Origin: Acidithiobacillus sulfuriphilus
GTDB lineage: Bacteria; Pseudomonadota; Gammaproteobacteria; Acidithiobacillales; Acidithiobacillaceae
Assembly (NCBI RefSeq): GCF_003721225.1
Contig: NZ_RIZI01000102.1
Location: forward strand, 1-8,966
Length of the DNA: 8,966 nt
Direction: 5' to 3'
A program made the translations under genes and the position numbers. Under the pieces are notes generated by a model. That model was not told the origin of the DNA and ran no database searches. It was given only the letters and a program-made list of their open reading frames with translations. Below, in pieces: positions 1 to 7,000 of the stretch. Within the stretch, counting starts at the first letter, position 1. Each line of letters opens with the position of its first letter.

Positions 1-348
1 CGCCTGCGGGAAAGCCGGGTAATCGCAGATCTCGCCGCCAAAGAGACCGCCATGGTATTGGCCACGGGAGGCGGCGCCGTCCTTTCCGCCGCCAACCGCC
101 AGCACCTACGCGGCATGGGACGGGTGGTGTATCTCGACGTGAGCGTGGAGGAACAGCTCAAACGGCTGCGCCAGGACCGCAGCCGCCCCTTGCTGCAGGT
201 GGCGGACCTGGAACAACGGCTGCGCTCCCTGGCCGAGATACGCAACCCCATCTACCGGGAAACGGCCCACTGGCGGATCAAAACCGACGGCCTGCGCGCC
301 GATCAGGTCCTGCGGCGGATCCTGCGCTTCCATCGGCAAACCCCCTGA
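1..348 (+). CDS. aroK: Shikimate kinase, 3' part (5' end outside window)
   Basis: Shikimate kinase phosphorylates the 3-hydroxyl of shikimate with ATP, the fifth step of the cytoplasmic shikimate pathway to chorismate. The reading frame is open from base 1 to a TGA at 346-348, giving about 115 residues. The first 55-60 residues, including the Walker A ATP-binding loop, are missing because they lie upstream. Visible family features are the segment RLRESRVIADL at the start (equivalent to the FRxxE region), the ATGGGAV shikimate-binding glycine loop at 58-78, the lid sequence RSRPLL at 178-195 with its substrate-contacting arginines, and RNPIYRE near 241-261, which carries the conserved Arg of the C-terminal helix. 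An internal ATG at 52 falls inside the fold and is not the real start. aroB follows after 70 bases, the classical aroK-aroB arrangement of proteobacteria. aroK is preferred to aroL because of this linkage. Confidence 0.95.
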   Translation, partial: RLRESRVIADLAAKETAMVLATGGGAVLSAANRQHLRGMGRVVYLDVSVEEQLKRLRQDRSRPLLQVADLEQRLRSLAEIRNPIYRETAHWRIKTDGLRADQVLRRILRFHRQTP

Positions 349-418
349 CCCCCCTTGCCTCAACCGTCCAGAAGCAGAACAATGGGAAGCATATTTGGCC
401 ACAGAGTCTTTTCCAGTC

Positions 419-1519
419 ATGCAGAGTCTTCGGGTTGACCTCGGCAGTCGCAGCTATCCCATTCATATCGGTCCCGGCCTGATCGGCGACAAGGACCGCT
501 TTGCGCCCGCCCTGGCCCCCGGCCCGGTGGCCATCATCAGCGACAGCAATGTGGCCCCGCTCTATCTGGAAGCCCTCGACAAGACGCTTCGCTCCCTGGG
601 CAAAACGGTCCTCAACATCATCCTGCCGGCAGGCGAAGGGAGCAAGACCCTCGCCAGCATCCAAGAAATCACGGGCCAGTTGCTGAGCGCCGGCTTTGGC
701 CGGGACTGCAGCCTCTGCGCCCTGGGCGGCGGGGTCATCGGCGACATTGCCGGCTTTGCCGCCGCCGCGTATCAGCGCGGCGTTGCCTATCTGCAGGTGC
801 CCACCACCCTGCTGGCCATGGTGGACTCTTCGGTGGGCGGGAAAACCGGGGTGAACCATCCCCTCGGCAAAAACATGATCGGCGCCTTTTATCAGCCCCG
901 GGCGGTGATCGCGGATACGGATACCCTCGACACCCTGCCCGAACGGGAATTTCGTTCGGGTCTTTCGGAAGTGATCAAATACGGCCTCATCAGCGATCAA
1001 GGGTTTTTTTCCTGGCTGGAAGATCACATGGATGCCGTCATGGCACGGGATACAGCGGCCCTCATGCATATCATCGAGCGTTCCTGCGCCGATAAGGCGG
1101 AGGTCGTCACCCGGGACGAGCAGGAAGGCGGCCTGCGCGCCATCCTGAATCTCGGTCATACCTTCGGTCACGCCATTGAAGCGGCGAGCGGCTATGGCAC
1201 CTTTCTCCACGGCGAGGCCGTAGCCATCGGCATCATCATGGCCGCGGACCTCTCGCGGCGCCTTGATCTCATTCGCGAGAGCGAGCAGGACCGCATCTAT
1301 GCCCTTATGGAGGGTGCCGGTCTGCCCACCCTCGCCCCGCGCCTTCCCGTGACGGAATACTTGCGCTTCATGCAAGTGGATAAAAAGGCCCAGGGCGGGC
1401 AGGTGCGCTTTATCCTCCTGCGCGGCATCGGCGAGGCGGTGATCACCGGCGACGTCCCTCCTGCTGCCGTTATCCAGACTTTGAATGCGTTCATGGAGAA
1501 CGAACATGGAAGGGATTAA
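419..1519 (+). CDS. aroB: 3-dehydroquinate synthase
   Basis: AroB converts DAHP to 3-dehydroquinate, the second step of the shikimate pathway, using NAD+ and a divalent metal (Zn or Co). The protein is 366 residues, close to the 362 of E. coli. The NAD-binding motif GGGVIGD, the substrate-binding stretch VDSSVGGKTGVNHP and the three metal ligands Glu184 (SEVIKYG), His247 (NLGHTFGHA) and His264 (LHGEAVAIG) are present. These numbers coincide with the E. coli ligand positions as I recall them, which supports the ATG at 419 (MQSLRVDLG). An in-frame TTG at 395 would add eight residues. It has a somewhat purine-rich GGGAAG ahead of it, whereas the ATG at 419 has no strong Shine-Dalgarno, so the longer start cannot be excluded. 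The gene is 70 bases after aroK and its last 14 bases overlap thyX. No break or missing catalytic residue is seen. Confidence 0.97.
   Translation: MQSLRVDLGSRSYPIHIGPGLIGDKDRFAPALAPGPVAIISDSNVAPLYLEALDKTLRSLGKTVLNIILPAGEGSKTLASIQEITGQLLSAGFGRDCSLCALGGGVIGDIAGFAAAAYQRGVAYLQVPTTLLAMVDSSVGGKTGVNHPLGKNMIGAFYQPRAVIADTDTLDTLPEREFRSGLSEVIKYGLISDQGFFSWLEDHMDAVMARDTAALMHIIERSCADKAEVVTRDEQEGGLRAILNLGHTFGHAIEAASGYGTFLHGEAVAIGIIMAADLSRRLDLIRESEQDRIYALMEGAGLPTLAPRLPVTEYLRFMQVDKKAQGGQVRFILLRGIGEAVITGDVPPAAVIQTLNAFMENEHGRD
1495..1498 (+). promoter_or_regulatory. Ribosome binding site of thyX, inside aroB
   Basis: GGAG lies seven bases before the ATG at 1506, within the last codons of aroB. No comparable sequence precedes the upstream in-frame ATG at 1485, so this site decides the thyX start and suggests translational coupling between aroB and thyX. 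Confidence 0.6.
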
Positions 1520-2321
1520 CAAAGCCACCGCGGAAATCATCGCCGAGATGGACCAGCGCCTGACCCTCAACCCCGAGGGCACGCGGCGGATCGGCAACTT
1601 CGGCTTTATCGAGTTGGAGGAAACCTGGGGCGACGAGGCCACCATCATCAATACGGCGCGGATCAGTTCCACCAATCAGCGCCTTCGTAGCCGCAACGAC
1701 TTCAGCGAGCGGGACACCGATCTTCTCTACCAACTGCTTCGGGACGCCCATGGCACGCCCTTCGAAACCGTATACTTCCGTTATCGTTTCATTGCCCCCA
1801 TTTTTGTGCTGCGCCAGTGGGTCAAGCATCGGATATCAAGCTGGAACGAATTCTCCATGCGCTATCGCAAGCCCATCTCCGTCGCCTATATCCCCGACCT
1901 TGAGGCCCGTAGCGTGGATGGGTTCCCGGTTCTGGACGACCAGGCCCTCGGCGAATACGAAGCCCTCATGAAACAGTTGTTCGCCTGGTACGAAACGCAG
2001 TATCAGTCCGCCTGCCAACGCATTGACGGCGCTCGCGAGCAAGGCGCGCTCCCCGCCAAGAGCGGCGGCCGCGACCCCTATCGCGGCCGGGCCCGGGAGC
2101 TGTTGCGCAATGCCATGCCGGTAGCGGCTTATTCCGATGTGTACTGGACAGTCAACTTCCGCAGTTTGATGAATTTTTTTCAGCTCCGGCGCAAGGCCGA
2201 CGCCCAGTACGAAATCCGCCAGTATGCCGATGCGGCCTTTGCGCTCTTCACCGCCCGTTTGCCGCTTCTCGCCCGGACCATGCAGCGGGTGCTGGACGAG
2301 AACGGGAGATCCTCCGCGTGA
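1506..2321 (+). CDS. thyX: FAD-dependent thymidylate synthase
   Basis: ThyX methylates dUMP to dTMP using methylenetetrahydrofolate and NADPH with FAD as hydride carrier. It forms a tetramer and replaces ThyA in many bacteria. The protein has 271 residues, longer than the roughly 220 of Thermotoga, because of an N-terminal extension of about 30 residues and an insert near residues 175-200. The signature RHRx7S appears at 107-117 as [11 protein letters not shown], so its first Arg is Lys107. His108, Arg109, Ser117 and Arg119 are kept. His82 (HGTPFE) matches catalytic His53 of the Thermotoga enzyme by hand alignment. The C-terminal substrate region NFRSLMNFF (Arg219 within it) and [12 protein letters not shown] (228-238) is present. 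The start at 1506 has a GGAG seven bases upstream and overlaps aroB by 14 bases; an ATG at 1485 lacks one. dgt follows after 37 bases. Family assignment is secure; activity with Lys107 is inferred. Confidence 0.95.
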   Translation: MEGINKATAEIIAEMDQRLTLNPEGTRRIGNFGFIELEETWGDEATIINTARISSTNQRLRSRNDFSERDTDLLYQLLRDAHGTPFETVYFRYRFIAPIFVLRQWVKHRISSWNEFSMRYRKPISVAYIPDLEARSVDGFPVLDDQALGEYEALMKQLFAWYETQYQSACQRIDGAREQGALPAKSGGRDPYRGRARELLRNAMPVAAYSDVYWTVNFRSLMNFFQLRRKADAQYEIRQYADAAFALFTARLPLLARTMQRVLDENGRSSA

Positions 2322-2358
2322 GCAGCCTGGCCGGCCCAGCGATGGGGACATCCGCGCC

Positions 2359-3528
2359 ATGACAGCGGCCTGCCCGGAGGGGGGCCCGGCCCTCGCCCCC
2401 TATGCCGTCCATGCCGGCAGCAGCCGGGGGCGTCGTTACCCCGAAGATCCCCCTCCCGGGCGGAGCCCCTTCCAGCGGGACCGCGATCGGGTCATCCATT
2501 CCACGGCCTTTCGCCGCCTCGAATACAAAACCCAGGTTTTCGTCAATCACGAAGGGGATCTTTACCGTACCCGCCTGACCCATACCCTGGAGGTCGGTCA
2601 GGTTGCGCGAGCCATCGCCCGCCAACTCCGCCTCGATGAAGACCTGGTGGAGGCTATCGCCCTGGCCCACGATCTCGGCCACACCCCCTTCGGTCATGCC
2701 GGACAGGACGCCCTCAACGAATGCATGGCTGTCTTTGGCGGCTTCGAACACAACATCCAATCGCTGCGGGTCGTTGACGAACTGGAGCAACGCTACGGCG
2801 ACTTTCCCGGCCTCAACCTGACCTTTGAGACCCGCGAGGGCATCCTCAAGCACTGCAGCAAAAGCAAAGCGGCGAAACTGGGAGACGTGGGAAAGCGCTT
2901 TTTGCTGGGTACCCAGCCCAGCCTGGAAGCCCAGGTCAGCAACCTCGCCGATGAGATCGCCTACAACAATCACGACATCGACGACGGCCTGCGTGCCGGT
3001 CTCCTGCTACGGGATGCACTCCTCGATATCCCCCTTTATGGGCGGGTCTTCACGGTGGTCCAGGAGCGCTACCCCCATGCCAGTCCCACCGTACTCCGTC
3101 ACGAAACGGGCCGGCGCCTCATCCATCACTTGATCACCGACCTGGTGGAAACAACGCGGCAGCGCATTGCCGCCGCGCAGTTGGCCAGCAGCGATGACGT
3201 ACGTGCCGCGGCAAGCCCCCTTGCCGCCCACAGCGATGCCATGGCTAGCGAAATCACCACCCTCAAGCGTTTCCTCTATCAACAACTCTACCGCCATCCG
3301 CGGGTTCACCGGCAGGCGGAAAAGGCCAAACGCCTCGTGCGCCGCCTATTCAATACCCTCCTCGACGACCCGCGCCTATTGCCCAGCAAGTATCAGCGGC
3401 GGATGCAGGTTGATGGTAGCGATGCGGCCGCCCGCGCCCGGGTCGTGGCCGACTATATCGCCGGTATGACCGACCGTTTTGCCATTGCCGAATACGATCG
3501 CCTCTTCGATCCCCATGGCGAGGCATGA
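2359..3528 (+). CDS. dgt: Deoxyguanosinetriphosphate triphosphohydrolase-like protein (HD domain)
   Basis: Enzymes of this family hydrolyse dGTP, or several dNTPs, to the deoxynucleoside plus inorganic triphosphate, and so trim deoxynucleotide pools. The 389-residue product belongs to the shorter broad-specificity class rather than the 505-residue E. coli Dgt type. The N-terminal signature [20 protein letters not shown] is at 35-54. The HD metal site is complete: His75 (RLTHTLEV), His104-Asp105 ([15 protein letters not shown]) and the distal Asp198 ([15 protein letters not shown]). The ATG at 2359 is chosen because family similarity begins at LAPYAV (residues 12-17) and a GGGGA stands about ten bases upstream. 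The ATG at 2224 would run far back into thyX. Physical linkage to thyX fits a shared role in dNTP balance. Substrate range cannot be read from sequence, and the symbol dgt follows family usage. Confidence 0.93.
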   Translation: MTAACPEGGPALAPYAVHAGSSRGRRYPEDPPPGRSPFQRDRDRVIHSTAFRRLEYKTQVFVNHEGDLYRTRLTHTLEVGQVARAIARQLRLDEDLVEAIALAHDLGHTPFGHAGQDALNECMAVFGGFEHNIQSLRVVDELEQRYGDFPGLNLTFETREGILKHCSKSKAAKLGDVGKRFLLGTQPSLEAQVSNLADEIAYNNHDIDDGLRAGLLLRDALLDIPLYGRVFTVVQERYPHASPTVLRHETGRRLIHHLITDLVETTRQRIAAAQLASSDDVRAAASPLAAHSDAMASEITTLKRFLYQQLYRHPRVHRQAEKAKRLVRRLFNTLLDDPRLLPSKYQRRMQVDGSDAAARARVVADYIAGMTDRFAIAEYDRLFDPHGEA

Positions 3529-3545
3529 GCAGGGGGCAAAAGGCA

Positions 3546-3562
3546 GTCCGAGGTAATCGGAC
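3546..3562 (+). other. Small inverted repeat between dgt and the small membrane gene
   Basis: GTCCGA and TCGGAC form a perfect six-base stem around a five-base loop, 17 bases after the dgt stop. No T-run follows, so it is a poor intrinsic terminator. It could stabilise the dgt 3' end or be fortuitous. Confidence 0.35.
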
Positions 3563-3580
3563 GATTCCCATCCATGTTGT

Positions 3581-3585
3581 GAGGA
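3581..3585 (+). promoter_or_regulatory. Ribosome binding site of the small membrane gene
   Basis: GAGGA stands six bases before the ATG at 3592, ideal spacing and composition. It is the main argument that the short frame is translated rather than accidental. Confidence 0.6.
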
Positions 3586-3591
3586 CCAGCA

Positions 3592-3771
3592 ATGCAGATC
3601 ATCCACGGATTTTTTCAGGGATTGAGCGTAGGCTTCGAAATTCTGCTCGTCGTTTTCCTGATTTTCGGCTGTTTCTTGTGGCTATCCGTACCTTTTTTAC
3701 TCTTGCGCAACAACATGCTGCTCCGGGAAATCCGCGATCTCCTCGCCCGGAAACCACCATCGCCGACCTGA
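3592..3771 (+). CDS. Small single-pass membrane protein, function unknown (59 aa)
   Basis: I do not recognise this protein. It begins MQIIHGFFQGLSVGFEILL and has one long hydrophobic segment at about residues 12-38, containing Glu16 near its start and Trp30 and Pro34 near its end. A basic tail follows from Arg39 (R39, R45, R48, R53, K54) with a probable amphipathic helix LLREIRDLLARK at 43-54, ending PPSPT. By the positive-inside rule the tail should be cytoplasmic and the short N-terminus outside. There is no cleavable signal pattern. Support comes from GAGGA six bases upstream, a coherent hydrophobic-then-basic design, and its position 63 bases after dgt and before a likely terminator. That layout would make it the last gene of the aroB-thyX-dgt transcript, unless it has its own promoter, which I do not see. 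A longer overlapping frame (3525-4031) lacks protein-like character. Confidence 0.65.
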   Translation: MQIIHGFFQGLSVGFEILLVVFLIFGCFLWLSVPFLLLRNNMLLREIRDLLARKPPSPT

Positions 3772-3807
3772 ACCCAACGGACATACGCCGGGGGTGTACC
3801 CCGTCAT

Positions 3808-3855
3808 CAGGGAACGGGCCTCACCACTGGTGGTCGCGGGCATGGCCCGCTCCTG
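3808..3855 (+). repeat. Long imperfect hairpin, possible terminator or 3' UTR structure
   Basis: Arms GGAACGGGCC (3811-3820) and GGCCCGCTCC (3844-3853) pair at nine of ten positions, and CAGG/CCTG at the ends can extend the stem past one bulged base. The loop holds a second small inverted repeat, ACCA/TGGT (3823-3834). A competing six-base hairpin GCGGGC-ATG-GCCCGC occupies 3836-3850. An AT-rich run (ATATTTTAT) begins shortly after the hairpin, so it could end the upstream transcript, though the run is not the clean T-tract of a typical terminator. Confidence 0.4.
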
Positions 3856-3884
3856 CGATATTTTATCGGGGACAGCAGGTTCGT

Positions 3885-3900
3885 TGTTTCACGTTAAAAT
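3885..3900. other. parS-like sequence (13 of 16), weak
   Basis: The sixteen bases match the widely conserved chromosomal ParB site TGTTTCACGTGAAACA at 13 positions. The left ten bases are perfect and the right half is degraded (TAAAAT instead of GAAACA). It overlaps the first bases of the adjacent hairpin. No parA or parB gene is in view. A genuine site usually keeps both halves, so this is recorded as a resemblance rather than a called parS. Confidence 0.15.
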
Positions 3901-3929
3901 GGCAGTTGCCCCCCCCGCAACCGCCATTT
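3897..3929 (+). terminator. Hairpin with 13-base arms, likely terminator before gltB
   Basis: The arms at 3897-3909 (AAATGGCAGTTGC) and 3917-3929 (GCAACCGCCATTT) pair at 12 of 13 positions, with one A-C mismatch. The loop is seven consecutive C residues. The base of the stem is A-rich on the left and T-rich on the right, the usual form of an intrinsic terminator that can work in both directions. The T-tract on the + strand is short (ATTT). It lies between the small membrane gene and the gltB promoter, where the aroB-dgt transcript would be expected to end. Confidence 0.6.
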
Positions 3930-3963
3930 CCAGAACGAAACGAACTCCTGCCGCCACTCCCCT

Positions 3964-3991
3964 TTGACGCTGCCGGGGAGACGGTTATACT
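3964..3991 (+). promoter_or_regulatory. Sigma70-type promoter of gltBD
   Basis: A -35 box TTGACG (3964-3969; consensus TTGACA) and a -10 box TATACT (3986-3991; consensus TATAAT) are separated by 16 bases. Transcription would begin near 3996-3998, giving a leader of about 50 bases before gltB. Within that leader GCCCTG (3997-4002) and CAGGGC (4019-4024) could pair over a 16-base loop. No activator site that I can name is visible. Confidence 0.65.
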
Positions 3992-4035
3992 ACTCAGCCC
4001 TGTTTTTCCCCAGGCCAGCAGGGCGTCGTGATAGC

Positions 4036-4042
4036 AAGGTGA
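4036..4042 (+). promoter_or_regulatory. Ribosome binding site of gltB
   Basis: AAGGTGA ends five bases before the ATG at 4048 and selects it over the upstream in-frame ATG at 3964, which overlaps the promoter. Confidence 0.6.
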
Positions 4043-4047
4043 CGATA

Positions 4048-7000
4048 ATGACGCAAAGTTTATACTCTCCAGAATTTGAACGCGATTCCTGTGGTTTTGG
4101 CCTCATTGCCCAATTGGACAACCAGGCCAGTCATTACATCGTCGCCACGGCCATCTCTTCCCTGGCCCGGCTCACCCACCGCGGCGCCGTTGCCGCGGAT
4201 GGCAAAACCGGTGACGGCTGCGGCCTCCTTTTGCAGATGCCCGAGGGCTTTTTTCGCGCCATCGCTGCGGAAACAGGCTTTACCCTCGGCCAGCACTTTG
4301 GCATCGCCCAGTTTTTTCTGCCCGTGGATGACGCCCTCGCCGCCCCCATACGGGACCGCCTCCGGCACGAAGCCGCCGATCTGGGCCTGGCCCTGGCGGG
4401 TTGGCGCGCGGTGCCCACCGATCCCGATGCCTGCGGCGCCGAAGCCCTGGCGGCATTGCCCAGCGTCTGGCAAGCCTTCATCAATCTGCCGGCAGACGAC
4501 GATATCGATGCCCACGAGCGCTTGCTCTATCGCCTCCGGCGCCGTCTGGAAAAACGCTTTGCGGGTACGGAGGGCTTTTTTGCCGTCACCTGCTCCAGTC
4601 AGGTCATCGGCTATAAAGGTCTGGTCATGCCCGAACGCCTGCCGGACTTTTACCCCGATCTGCGCGACTCCCGCTGTGCCTCCGCCTTGGTCACCTATCA
4701 TCAGCGCTTTTCCACCAATACCTGGCCGGAATGGCGCCTGTGTCAGCCTTTCCGCATGCTCGCCCATAACGGCGAACTCAACACCGTTCAGGGCAACCGC
4801 ATCTGGGCCAAGGCTCGGGAAGCGCAACTTGCCACGCCGCTCCTGCCCATGGCGGAGGTCTTGCCTGCCGTCGGCGGCGGCAGCGACTCCTTCAGCCTCG
4901 ACAACATGCTGGAACTGCTGGTCCAGGGCGGCATGGATTTCTTCAAGGCCCTGCGCTTGCTGGTACCCCCGGCCTGGCACAATTTCCCGCACATGGACCC
5001 GGAGCTGCGCGCCTTTTACGAATATCACAGCATGCGCATGGAGGCCTGGGACGGGCCGGCGGGCCTCGTCCTCAACACCGGCCGCATCGCCGCCTGTGCC
5101 CTGGACCGCAATGGACTGCGGCCGGCACGCTACGTCATCACCAAGGAACGCATCCTCAACATCGCCTCCGAGGTCGGCGTTTTTGATTACGACCACCGCG
5201 ACATCCTCGTTCAGGGGCGCGTAGGGCCAGGGCAGATCATTGCCGTCAATATGCAGAGCGGCGAATTTCTCGACACCGCTACCATCGATGCCCGGATCAA
5301 GGCCAGCCATCCCTACCGGCAGTGGCTGGAAAGCCATGCCGTGCATCTCGATACCAGCGATGCGGAAAACCGGCCTGCCATGGCGGTGGACGACCTTCTC
5401 ACCAGCGAAAAGGCGTTTGGGGTCTCTTTCGAAGAAGAAGACCAGATCATTCGCATTCTGGCCGAAGGGGGGCAGGAGGCCGTTGGCTCCATGGGCGACG
5501 ACACGCCCGTAGCCGTTCTCTCCACCCAGCCGCGGCATATCGCCGATTATTTCCGTCAGCAATTCGCCCAGGTCACCAATCCGCCCATCGACCCCCTGCG
5601 CGAGGCCCTGGTGATGTCCCTGAACACGGTCTTCGGTGCCGAGAGCAACCTTTTCGAGGAACGGCCCGAATTCGCCCAGCGCATCGAGGTCCACTCGCCC
5701 ATCCTGTCCGACCAGGCCTTTCTGGCCCTGACCAGCCGTTCCGAAGCGCAGTTCCGTGCCCACATCTTTGACCTCACCTATTCGGCCGCCGACAATACCC
5801 TGGAAGGCGCCATCGAGGCCCTCAGCATGGCCGCCCTGGACGCCGTGCGGCATGGCGATGTGATCCTGGTGCTCTCCGATCACGCCCTGGATCGCGACCG
5901 CCTCTACATCCCCGCCCTGATGGCGGTGGGAGCGGTGCACCATGCCCTGATCGAAGCAGGCTTGCGCACCCGCTGCAATCTCATTGCCGCCACCGCCCAT
6001 GCCCGCGATCCGCACCACTTCGCCACCCTCTTCGGCTACGGGGCTACGGCCGTCTATCCGTACCTAGCCTATGCCATCATCCGCAGCCTCCGGGAGCGCC
6101 ACGCCTTCTCCCAGCCCGTGACCGAGCAGAAGGCCCTGGAAAATTATCGCAAAGGCATCGACAAGGGCCTGTACAAGATCCTCTCCAAGATGGGCATCGC
6201 TACCCTCGCCTCCTATCGCAGCAGCCAGCTCTTCGAGGCCTTGGGCCTGGATCGGCGGGTGGTGGAACGCTGCTTCAAGGGGACGGTGTCGCGGCTTGAA
6301 GGCGCCAGTTTCGCCCATATCGAAAACGACATTCGCGGCCTCGTGCGCGACGCCTTCCTGCCACGCAAGGCGTTGCCGGTGGGGGGGCTGCTGAAGTATG
6401 TGAACGGCGGCGAATATCATGCCTACCATCCCGACGTGGTGCGCTCCCTGCAGCATGCCGTCAAGACGGGACGTTATGGGGACTATCAGGTCTTTTCCGG
6501 ATTGGTCAATCAACGCCCGGTCACCAATCTCCGGGATCTTTTGCAGCTTCGCCCGGGCCAGGCCATTCCCATTGACGAAGTAGAGCCCATCGAGGCCATC
6601 ACCCCGCGTTTCGATACAGCGGCCATGAGCCTCGGGGCCTTGTCTCCCGAGGCCCACGAAGCCCTCGCCATTGCCATGAACACCATTGGCGGCCGCTCCA
6701 ATTCGGGCGAAGGCGGCGAGGATCCCGCCCGCTATCACAACAACAAAGTCAGCAAGATCAAGCAGATCGCCTCCGGCCGCTTTGGGGTGACCCCGGAGTA
6801 CGCCGTCAACGCCGAAGAGTTGCAGATCAAGGTTGCGCAGGGGGCCAAACCCGGTGAAGGCGGTCAGCTTCCCGGTCACAAGGTCACCGGGATCATCGCC
6901 CGCCTGCGCTATGCCAAGGAAGGGGTGGCGCTGATCAGCCCGCCGCCGCACCACGACATTTACTCCATCGAAGACCTGGCGCAACTCATCTTCGACCTCA

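Noticed and set aside
349..418. Possible promoter between aroK and aroB
   Set aside because: TTGCCT and CATATT elements can be found, but their spacing (about 29 bases) is far outside the usable range.
278..1675. Long 465-codon - strand frame opposite aroB
   Set aside because: It is antisense to a clear AroB and the start of ThyX. Its translation has no recognisable family, and long antisense frames are expected in GC-rich coding DNA.
3787..3801. Short inverted repeat CGGGG/CCCCG
   Set aside because: It has only five pairs with no T-run and is within chance for this composition.
3900..3914. TGGCA...TTGC resemblance to a sigma54 (NtrC-dependent) promoter ahead of gltB
   Set aside because: The spacing between the GG and GC elements is wrong, and the match is part of the terminator hairpin arm. 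A good sigma70 promoter lies closer to gltB.
3525..4031. A 168-codon + strand frame whose ATG overlaps the dgt stop as ATGA
   Set aside because: It crosses the likely terminator and the gltB promoter, shows no domain or consistent protein-like composition, and competes with the better supported 59-residue frame. The four-base overlap alone is not enough.
4060..6018. 652-codon - strand frame opposite gltB
   Set aside because: It mirrors the codon structure of GltB and is rich in Gly, Gln and His from reversed common codons. There is no independent start signal or domain.
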